DNA of 64,000 bases from Microglena sp. YARC (Eukaryota > Chlorophyta > Chlorophyceae > Chlamydomonadales > Chlamydomonadaceae): assembly GCA_022414725.1 (NCBI GenBank), contig CM039463.1, positions 37,222,360 to 37,286,359 on the forward strand, written 5' to 3'. Below are positions 50,850-58,148 of the stretch, one piece after another (the first letter of the stretch is position 1; each line of letters opens with the position of its first letter). The position numbers and the translations under genes are program-made. Under the pieces are notes generated by a model. That model saw only the letters and a list, made by a program, of their open reading frames with translations, was not told the origin of the DNA and ran no database searches.

Positions 50850-50968
50850 GTGATCGCTTGTATCCATGCGTCGTTCAATTGCACCGCGGTTGCTTGTGCG
50901 GATAGTGTGTTGTTTAAGAGATGTCTCGTGTCTTTGTCTTTCTTGTACGACGGGTTCGAATGGCAATT
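50850..50968 (-). pseudogene. Scrap of a second Rpb2 copy
   Basis: About 115 bases resembling 59965-60095 in the Rpb2 gene (GTGATCGCT, CCATG-GTCGTT, GTGTGTTGTTT, AGATGTCTCGTGT, TTCTTGTACGACGGGTT), with several indels. On the minus strand it corresponds to the block around HLSNSTLSPQS of Rpb2. Its frame is broken. Confidence 0.65.
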
Positions 50969-51055
50969 TCTAGAAATGTGGTATAAAGTATTCGGGAGAT
51001 TGTGTTAGGAATGTTCAACCCTAAAACTTTTTCGGGGTACAATTTGTGATGGAGA

Positions 51056-52012
51056 ATGGGGTCGTCGAGTCATCTTTCGTTTGTACATGAACATGAGGCT
51101 GACCAACATGATGACGTTGCAGAACTTGTCGATTATGAAGGGGATGAGGATGATGAGCGTGCACCTGGGCGAGCGATTTGTGTGGTCAAGAAACATGCAT
51201 CGTGCAACATGGAGTCTGTCCTGTACATCGCGACGTCCCGCGTCATCGAGGCGTTCTCGAAGAAGCCTCCAACTTTGGAAGAAAATATCGCGTCGTACAG
51301 CAAGAACGAGGGAGACAGTGCGTTCAGTAGCGCCCTCATGAACCAGGTGGGGCTTGCCGCATCTAGCGACCGCAAGCCACTGCGCATCATCGACGTGGGC
51401 TGCGGTCGCAGGACAAGCGCAGGACAGATCGCCTCTCTGATTTCTGCGGCTCCTGCCGAGTACACCTGCATCGACAAGGCCATGCCGGAGACGTGCGGTT
51501 TCGCGGCTAGGTCGCTGAAGCTCGCGTGTGGCGTCGGCATGTGCGAGATCCTCGGCGACGTCTTTGATGAGACGACGACGACGGACCTCGTAAGCAGGAG
51601 CAGCAACAGATTCGACTTGGTGATCATTGACGTTGAGCCGCACGGGCGAGAAATCGATGTGTACGAGAAGATCGTCGGGCACCTCGCGGACACGCATCTC
51701 GTCCTGCTGAAGCACGTATGCAGTATTGGCCTTTTCGGGTCGGCCTATGCCGACTGCTTCCTTGCCAAGTACGACAATGAGGGGAAGGTCATGGACTACC
51801 TTGCAGTTAAAGTGTTGAACGGGTGGTTCCATCGGGACTTGTACGTCCTCATGACGCAACATGGGGGAGTGCGCGGTAGCAGGACTCATGAGCTGTTCCG
51901 CGCCTCGGTCGCCTCAGAGGGTCGGACGCTCCGCAAGTACGCTTACTTGAACAAGGACTACCGCACGTACGTGGAGGTTGTCGACGATTTCGGCACGGTT
52001 GAACGGGGATAA
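51056..52012 (+). CDS. Methyltransferase-like (Rossmann-fold) protein
   Basis: 318 codons. The acidic N-terminus (DEDD) leads to a class I methyltransferase-like core: motif I IIDVGCGRRTSAGQ (about residue 110), an acidic end of strand 2 at CIDKAMPET, GDVFDE, and motif IV-like FDLVIIDVEPHGRE. The C-terminal part has a second strand block (LVLLKHV). The motif I and the IID..P segment are reminiscent of viral FtsJ-like or cap 2'-O-methyltransferases, with a Lys (LLKHV) in the right region, but this is not certain. Substrate unknown. TAA at 52010. Confidence 0.65.
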   Translation: MGSSSHLSFVHEHEADQHDDVAELVDYEGDEDDERAPGRAICVVKKHASCNMESVLYIATSRVIEAFSKKPPTLEENIASYSKNEGDSAFSSALMNQVGLAASSDRKPLRIIDVGCGRRTSAGQIASLISAAPAEYTCIDKAMPETCGFAARSLKLACGVGMCEILGDVFDETTTTDLVSRSSNRFDLVIIDVEPHGREIDVYEKIVGHLADTHLVLLKHVCSIGLFGSAYADCFLAKYDNEGKVMDYLAVKVLNGWFHRDLYVLMTQHGGVRGSRTHELFRASVASEGRTLRKYAYLNKDYRTYVEVVDDFGTVERG

Positions 52013-52142
52013 AGATGATTCGACATGATGAATCCCAGCATTGATTGTCTCCTTGTACCTTCACGTCGTTTTTGATTTACACCAAAGCGTTTCCACCTCC
52101 ATTTTACTGTTCCTCCGACTGTAGAGTCAGACCATCCACAAT
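52013..52142. mobile_element. IS630-type end scrap
   Basis: 52083-52123 (ACCAAAGCGTTTCCACCTCC joined to ATTTTACTGTTCC and CCGACTGTAG) fuses a short part of the transposase helix-turn-helix region with the outer terminal repeat, everything between being deleted. Confidence 0.5.
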
Positions 52143-52448
52143 TCAGCTTACTACGGCGTACACTATACCTGCTATAATCGATAGGGCCTGGAAACAGATG
52201 CACACGCTTGGTGTGTCGGTACCCGTGAACGGTCGGTTGTGCCACTCTGGGTTCAGTGTGAAGAGAAGGTCTATGGACCCGCACACGACGAGCACGAGGA
52301 TGATCAAGTTTCTCTGTGAGGGAGAACACCACCATGAGCGAGGTCTCCCAACGATCACAACCAATGCGATAAGGAACGCGACAACCGCTAAAGCGTCCTT
52401 CATGTACCCATTAGATGCGAGGTTTCTGTTGTTGTTGTTGTTATTCAT
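52143..52448 (-). CDS. Small membrane protein with poly-Asn start
   Basis: ATG at 52448: MNNNNNNRNLASNGYMKDA, then three hydrophobic helices (LAVVAFLIALVVIV, LIILVLVVCGSIDLLF, ALSIIAGIVYAVV). No family recognised. Its 3' end adjoins transposon debris. Confidence 0.55.
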   Translation of the reverse strand: MNNNNNNRNLASNGYMKDALAVVAFLIALVVIVGRPRSWWCSPSQRNLIILVLVVCGSIDLLFTLNPEWHNRPFTGTDTPSVCICFQALSIIAGIVYAVVS

Positions 52449-52689
52449 TATTATCAAATAAAGTGGGAAATAAAGTGGGTTCGAACCGAAATGCTCAACA
52501 TCCGGCTACAGTTGACGACGGAATAATGAGAGAATATCGAGACTCATTTTATTCTCCTTCAGTTCTCAAAGCCGCCCATGATCGTTTACATGCTATTATT
52601 TTTTTTGTTTTAAATTGTGTAAAATGAAAAGCGTGTATATCTTGCATGATACAGTCAACGGAATACTTAAATGAAACCGCTTCGTGTAC

Positions 52690-52767
52690 GGCACACCTTG
52701 CGGTGTAACCTAATGTTGTCGCGACCACCGGAGGGGGACCGAGTGGTGTCTACAACAATACGAGTTT
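52690..52767 (-). ncRNA. Candidate guide-RNA (omega/fRNA-like) scaffold region at the Fanzor 3' end
   Basis: Read from the minus strand, the region after the Fanzor stop (52768) runs through GTAGACACC, the CCCCCTCCGG segment, and GGTT-ACACC-GCAA-GGTGT-GCC, a short stem capped by a GNRA-type loop at 52690-52710, up to the transposon end. TnpB guide RNAs characteristically derive from this position, the 3' part of the gene and the element's end. No transcript is known; this is an inference from position and structure. Confidence 0.3.
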
Positions 52768-55146
52768 TTATTCATCAACAACAACAGAGCTGCTGTGGGC
52801 AAATGGAAGAGGTCGTCCTAGACCCATCAATTCCATGCAGTGCAGCCTTGCGATTGTGAGAGCAGAAGAGCGATCCCGGTCCGAGTAAATGCATGTTTTT
52901 GGAGAGAATCGCAGTCCTCGTACCTCTGGGTACCGCTCGATCGATTTTTGAGAATCGACAAGGGAAGTGGCGAAGCCACCCCTCCTGTGCTTCTCTTGTG
53001 CGCCTTTACGTTTATTGTACAACCTTACCCCTAAGTGGTCGCAATCAGCGACCTTTGGCATCGTTTTCGATTTCGTGTGACCCAAACGTTCACCACCCAA
53101 CCTAAGCTTCACGTCTGCTGAACAAACGCTTGGGATCTTGTAAACACGTTCTTTTTCTTTACCCGTCTCCCACGACATAAGAGTCGTTTTGAACTCATCT
53201 GTCACAGAAACGTCCTCTTTGAAAATTCTTTTACACGATGCGAACATGGCCCCAGTGGGAACTGCAACTTCTCCCGGTCCAGTAGGCTTCAGTTTCGTGA
53301 TGGCAGATCCGTAGGCCACGCAAACCTTCATATCAGGAAGTTCTTTCATCATGCACCGCTTGATACCCGCCCAGAAAGAGTCTTTGACCTTTCGTTTTCC
53401 GATTTAACGCTGCAAGTTGTCACGGGATTCTCGGCGTCGCAAAGCCAATCTCCACCACTCGTCAGAAAACTTAGCGTAATTTGACAAGTACGCCGAGATC
53501 TTATCCATCCTCGATGTACTCAAAGCTGCTCCATTTTCACGCAGAGACTCCCACATAGGAATCATGTCAGCAAAACGCAGTTCCTTCTGCCTTGTCTGCT
53601 TCTTGATACCCGACTTGTGGTAAAATGCACCACGTGTCAGCGTCCATGTCTTATTCTTATCGTCTGCCAAATACGTTACCGTAGCGATGTTGCTCCGTCC
53701 TGGGTCCACACCCAGGACGACGATACCCATATCGGGCAATGTCGTTTTAAGTGAGCCGTCGTATTTTTCTGCGATCTTGATACCTTCTTCTTTACGAGGC
53801 TTCTTACAGGTCTTCTTCAGATCTGAGACAAGGACATGTACTGTCTTGCTGTACTGCATGCTCAAGGAGACTCCGTCAGTACAGATGCTGCTGTCGAAAA
53901 CCCACCCATTCTTGACAGGTGGTTTTCTGAAGAAGGAACCTGCGACTGTTTTTCGGGCGTTCACAAGCATGTCATACAAACCCTTTGCATGTCTGTACTC
54001 GTCAGTAGCCTTGATATCCTTAACATTATCATCGTACTGCTTCAGGACCGACTTGTATGTCTCCCATTCACCAGGACCACATGATTTTTTCTTCTTCTGT
54101 GAAGGCCTCTGGGGCAACATGAAGCTGTCGGGATTCTTTACATGTTCCCACTTGGAAAGCTCAACGATGTTCTGGTCATTGGGGAACATGTGCCTGAACA
54201 GGTTCATGAGGGTCTTCAGGTCAAGGCGAACATGCACCCGTTGGACATTGAAGATGGGCATCAATCGGATACGACGTGCATCCATATCCTCCAACCGTGT
54301 CTGTATCCAATAATTAAACCGGACCATGGTCGGAAAGTCCATGTCTTTGCCATAGTTATCATAAACTCGACTTCCATCTGGAACACTCAGCATCTCCCTA
54401 ACTTCATTGACGTACTCTTGAACAGACTCTGGCCATCCCTCCATGTTTTGGACTTCTTGCTGAATAGCCCGCATCACGTCGTATCCCCGAATGATCTTCG
54501 ATGTGTCCAGCGTCTTCGGGGCATTTAATTTATTTAAAGTGGTGGAAGTGAGTCTGGCCAGACGTGGTATCAAAGGAACCCATGCGTTATTTGACACGAC
54601 AGTGCTCAATGTGTGACCTGCATAGTTCAATACCTGATCGAAATAGATCGGATAAGACTTGATGTAGTCAGCGTCGTCATTACCAATTACATCGCCGATG
54701 GAGTCCTTCACAGCTTCGTACGATATCTTGCTTTCCTCATCAGGGAAGATTCCGTCTACCCCGATACGGAGCCAATCCTTCCAGTAGGTATCTTTCATGT
54801 TGTACAGGTCTGGAATCTCCAGACCTTTCTCTAAGAGACTCGTGATGTGGAAAGTCAGCACCAGACTGGACCGCCGTAACATGCGGCTCACCACATTGAC
54901 GAGCTGGTCCACATGCTCCCTAAACTTACCGAATTCTTCATCGTCAAGACTCATTGCCTTCTTCAGGGCGCATTTCACGACACACATCTTTTCCACCGAC
55001 TTGTATTCTGGAGGGGGTCTGGCGATGAGACCATTGTCTTCGCATAAACGGACAAGATCGTCCTTGTTGGACTTCGACGAGTTTGGTACTTCAGGCAATT
55101 TCAGTAGCTCCTTCAATTTCGCGACTGTCGGAGGTTTCGTCGCCAT
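52768..55146 (-). pseudogene. Fanzor-family TnpB-like nuclease, one in-frame TAA
   Basis: Open from ATG at 55146 for 580 codons, then TAA at 53404-53406, then the same frame runs on to 52768 (about 792 codons total). Residues 10-45 resemble a SAP-type module (TVAKLKELLKL, DDLVRLCEDNGL). A long helical middle (100-440) follows. RuvC-I is VVLGVDPGRSNIATVTYL (about 500). After the TAA come CVAYGSAITKLKPTGPGEVA and VTDEFKTT (RuvC-II region), and YSDRDRSSALTIARLHCMEL (RuvC-III). Palindromic copies at 1.1 and 2.6 kb read TAC at the TAA position, so it is probably a recent Tyr-to-stop change or base error. Family role: RNA-guided DNA cleavage, possibly aiding transposon retention. Confidence 0.8.
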
Positions 55147-55177
55147 CGTTCATAATCAATACGTCACAGACCGCTTT

Positions 55178-55436
55178 TTACACATAAGTGTTCCAAACGT
55201 GTTCAAAACAACCCATAATAATTTTATCAGTGAGGTTGCCGAATGCTAAGGAAATCATATCAGACACGTGCGTCTTTTTTTCATTCGGTATGTAGTTCAA
55301 ACGACGAAAGTCTCTCTTCACCTTAGCGAAGCATAGCTCAATAGCTTTGAATTCTGTACTGTAAGGAGGTGTGTAACAAATATTGACTGGGTGACTAAGG
55401 ACCAATTTCTTATGGATACTGGAATTGTCCATTATT
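55178..55436 (-). pseudogene. IS630-type transposase C-terminal fragment inside the Fanzor element
   Basis: The frame contains MDNSSIHKKLVLSHP (second catalytic Asp block) and TPPYSTEFKAIELCFAKVKR (Glu block). Its upstream codons come from the terminal repeat itself (MKPLRVRHTLRCNL), so there is no real start: the N-terminal two-thirds, with the first Asp, are deleted. It shows which transposase the element derived from. Confidence 0.75.
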
Positions 55437-55485
55437 AGGTTACACCGTAAGGTGTGCCGTACACGAAGCGGTTTCATTTTAGTAT

Positions 55486-55967
55486 GACTTGTAATTGTTG
55501 CGAATAGTCAATCATCGGGCCTCTGCATTTGCAGACAGAACATCTCGAAATACCTAGCTCATCTACATACTTCGGTAAAGAAAGGCTTTTGCAGAATGAT
55601 ATTGTTCCGCCTCCGCATTGTCTTGAGATATCCGGCATTTCCATGTTGTACAGTTGTTCTCAAAAAAAGTGGGACACACCTTATAATCATCCAGACTGCA
55701 GATCGTTGCGTTTGGGCAATCTGGCGTACGCCCCAATCTCTATCCGGAATGACATCCGGAAGATATCAGCCGTTTCGAGGTTCCAAACGTCAGTTTGACG
55801 CTGAGTTGTATGTACGATTTATTTACTACGTGCATCATTTCTAAGGACAAGTACTGTCCCGTGCGGCTGTCGTTGGTATCTTGGTGTAGTGCAGAAACTT
55901 GACGTTTACATGATGTAAAAAATTGAATGAAAATCGGTAGTCTCCAAATGACAACTCTACAACAACA
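55486..55967. mobile_element. IS630 scrap and promoter of the repeat-rich gene
   Basis: 55560-55620 matches the start of the element at 48.7 kb (TACTTCGGTAAAGAAAGGC). 55645-55690 has an end-like sequence (GTTCTCAAAAAAAGTGGGAC). AAAATTGA lies at 55919-55926, 42 bases before the ATG at 55968, possibly an early promoter. Nothing else is recognised. Confidence 0.45.
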
Positions 55968-57041
55968 ATGTCTGACTATTCGTTATTATTAAATCTCGAA
56001 AACCCAGACAGTTTGTCAATCCGATACAGTTTTGGAAGCCTAGGCCCAGGCACTATTAGAAACCTACGCGGTTCTGGAAGCCTCTACAACTTTGAAGAAG
56101 CCACCAATTTAGAAGAAGCTCAAAGCGCAAGAAGATCAAGATCAAGGTCCCCTGTTCAGTACCACCAACCGGACATGTATGTTCCTGATCCTGATTCTCA
56201 CGATGCTCAAGTTCCTGATGCTGATCCTACTGCTGATGATCCTTACAATGTGAACCATTTACTAAGTAAACTGTATGCTGATAAAGCTGCTCAAGCTGCG
56301 CACGATGCTCAAGCTGCTCAAGCTTCTCAAGCTGCGCACGATGCTGATGCTTATGAATTCGATTTCTCGATCTTTGATGATGATGCTTCTCAACATGCGC
56401 AAGCTGCGCACGATGCTGATGCTTATGAATTCGATTTCTCGATCTTTGATGATGATGCTTCTCAATCTGCGAAAGCTGCGCACGATGCTCAAGCTGCGCA
56501 AGCTGCGCAAGCTGCGCACGATGCTGCTTATGATGATGCTCCGGCTTCTCCTCATGCTTCTCCTCATGCTTCTCCTCCTGCTTCTCCTCCTGCTTCTCCT
56601 GCTCCTTATGGAAAGTGGATCAAGTCGATTGTGGTGTACATTACCATGTACGTCACCCTGAACAGTATGGAGGATGCAAAGGCGGATGCATGGTTTATCC
56701 CGTCCAATCTCTACAAGATACTTGGCGGACATGACCAAAACAGGGCTGGATACGCACGGAAATGCCGAATCAACATTGGGATGGAATCTGGAACGAGAAA
56801 ATCTTTCAGATTCAACTCTGAAATTGCGGACATATTCTTATCTGAGCTCCAATCTACATTATCGATTGTAATTCAACCGCTTGAGAAGGGCTCAACAAAC
56901 TTCTGTCTGTTGGTTCAAAGTATCAAGAAGAATCAGGACATTGCCGTTGTCCAATTGTCAGAAAAAACTCTCGAAGGAATCGATACACCTGAGACCCCCA
57001 CCGATATCTCTAACTTCATCTTGAAAAGACAACACTGTTAG
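55968..57041 (+). CDS. Repeat-rich Ala/Asp/Gln protein with conserved-looking C-terminal domain
   Basis: 357 codons. Residues 1-100: Ser/Arg-rich patch RRSRSRSPVQYHQP. Residues 100-215: AAHDAQAAQ units and two copies of AYEFDFSIFDDDAS (75-bp DNA repeat), then HASPHASPPASPPASPAP. Residues 216-357: a globular domain (KWIKSIVVYITMYVTLNSME, WFIPSNLYKILGG, FSELQSTLSIVIQPLE-like block) that I do not recognise. ATG at 55968, TAG at 57041. The repeats may be length-variable. Possibly a virion or scaffold component (guess). Confidence 0.65.
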   Translation: MSDYSLLLNLENPDSLSIRYSFGSLGPGTIRNLRGSGSLYNFEEATNLEEAQSARRSRSRSPVQYHQPDMYVPDPDSHDAQVPDADPTADDPYNVNHLLSKLYADKAAQAAHDAQAAQASQAAHDADAYEFDFSIFDDDASQHAQAAHDADAYEFDFSIFDDDASQSAKAAHDAQAAQAAQAAHDAAYDDAPASPHASPHASPPASPPASPAPYGKWIKSIVVYITMYVTLNSMEDAKADAWFIPSNLYKILGGHDQNRAGYARKCRINIGMESGTRKSFRFNSEIADIFLSELQSTLSIVIQPLEKGSTNFCLLVQSIKKNQDIAVVQLSEKTLEGIDTPETPTDISNFILKRQHC

Positions 57042-57044
57042 ATT

Positions 57045-57228
57045 CAACGTAGTATATTACCGTTTTTTTTCCGCACCATTTACAAATGGCCCAATTCAGA
57101 ATCGACTGGTTCACGGATCACCAATTCATTTCTGTACACTTCAGACTTCATACTTAATTTGAAAGAACTTTTTGTAGATAAATGCAGCAACAACGGCAAC
57201 AAATACAACAACGGTCCCCCATTAAATA
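57045..57228 (-). pseudogene. Detached membrane-anchor end of the duplicated small protein
   Basis: Minus-strand sequence matches the end and trailer of the gene at 47.25-47.91 kb, including the transmembrane-coding segment, but it is separated from its gene by an insertion of about 40 bases (CACGAGTGCCTTATTGGC and neighbouring repeat GCATCTGATTCAGATGCC). The protein at 57229 therefore lost its anchor. Confidence 0.7.
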
Positions 57229-57693
57229 CTAGGACACGAGTGCCTTATTGGCATCTGATTCAGATGCCAACATGTTGGCGCGGGCGCGGCCCGCCTGTTC
57301 GCGGGCAAACGGCACGCCCTTGACCCAGTATGTGCCTGAATGGGGCACAAAGTACATCATGGGCACATATTTTTCATCCGGCATGCTGTCTATCAATCCC
57401 TTCAAATACAAATTCATGGACATTTTACAGTCGGATACGCATTCCCTGAGCTTTTCCTTCTGCTCATCCACATCTGAACGCTTGGGTTGGAAGGGCTCCA
57501 ATGCTTGCATGTACGCGATGTAAGTACGCTCCAGCTCGTTGATCTGCGCTAGCGACTTAGCGTTTTTGAGAGACGCCACGAGCCTGGCGTCTTCGTAGTT
57601 TGACCACCCGGAAAAAAACGCCTTGCAATTGCAAAATGCCTCGCGGGCTGAGACAACGTTGGCATCCGTCCAAGCGGTTTTTTCAGACTCCAT
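57229..57693 (-). CDS. Small protein, duplicated family member B (154 aa), anchor lost
   Basis: Starts MESEKTAWTDANVVSAREAF and tracks the gene at 47248 (LERTYIAYMQALEPFQPKRS, VPFAREQAGRARANM), but the C-terminal hydrophobic helix is replaced by LASESDANKALVS. Substitutions cluster in the middle (RECVSDCKMSMNLYLKGL). It may encode a soluble variant. The two copies are inverted relative to each other with shared flanks. Confidence 0.65.
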   Translation of the reverse strand: MESEKTAWTDANVVSAREAFCNCKAFFSGWSNYEDARLVASLKNAKSLAQINELERTYIAYMQALEPFQPKRSDVDEQKEKLRECVSDCKMSMNLYLKGLIDSMPDEKYVPMMYFVPHSGTYWVKGVPFAREQAGRARANMLASESDANKALVS

Positions 57694-57712
57694 ATCTCTC
57701 CCGATACTCCTG

Positions 57713-57757
57713 ATGGTCTGATGGTCTGATGGTCTTATGGTCTTATGGTCTTCGCAG
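57713..57757. repeat. Short tandem repeat TGATGGTC/TTATGGTC
   Basis: Five units of 8-9 bases in the leader of member B. The equivalent place at 47.2 kb has only two (inverted sense GACCATAAGACCATCAGG), so the run expanded after duplication. Confidence 0.75.
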
Positions 57758-57801
57758 TTTTTGTTGTTATCGAATAAATTGGGAAATTCTTTATACCTCT
57801 A

Positions 57802-58098
57802 CAGTCGGCGGAACAGTAAAATGAAACATATATCAGATGGAAATAAATGTACGACATCGCCGTTAGAAAATTGGCGTTAAGAATGGTCGCTGACTTGGGT
57901 GTGTTAAAAACTTCTGTGTTTACGAACATCAATCGTTCTACTCTGTGGAGGTGGAAACGCTTTGGTGTAAATCGAAAACGACGTGAATTTGTAAGCAACC
58001 TTTTTGAGACGAATAATAAAGCGAAACATGGTATGGAGCGTAATTGTGATTCCTTGGTGCTGATGTCTCAAGCTAGAGAGTCGTTCAGGAGGCTCTAA
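57802..58098 (+). pseudogene. IS630-type transposase N-terminal fragment with terminal repeat
   Basis: A terminal repeat TACAGTCGGCGGAACAGTAA at 57802 is followed by a helix-turn-helix N-terminus (RKLALRMVADLGVLKTS, NINRSTLWRWKRFGVNRKRR) to about 58000, then other sequence. No catalytic part is present. Confidence 0.65.
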
Positions 58099-58148
58099 AT
58101 CCTGATTAGAAATTTTAAAAAATCGGCCGGGAGGCAGGAACGCCCATT

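Larger units (their letters stand above)
52650..55485. mobile_element. Inverted-repeat transposon carrying Fanzor and IS630-type transposase scrap
   Basis: Left end TACAGTCAACGGAATACT at 52650; right end is its inner reverse complement to 55485, with the last 13 bases (to TGTA) missing. Between lie the Fanzor on the minus strand and, inside the right end, a transposase C-terminal fragment. The same ends flank or cap other sites (348, 3313, 13.27, 15.05, 17.68, 38.9 kb). It therefore appears to be a mariner/IS630-like element with a Fanzor passenger, and the best preserved member in the window. Confidence 0.8.

Noticed and set aside
52671..52859. ORF beginning MKPLRVRHTLRCNL at a terminal repeat
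   Set aside because: It is the transposon end translated; the frame overlaps the Fanzor 3' end on the other strand. No coding pattern.
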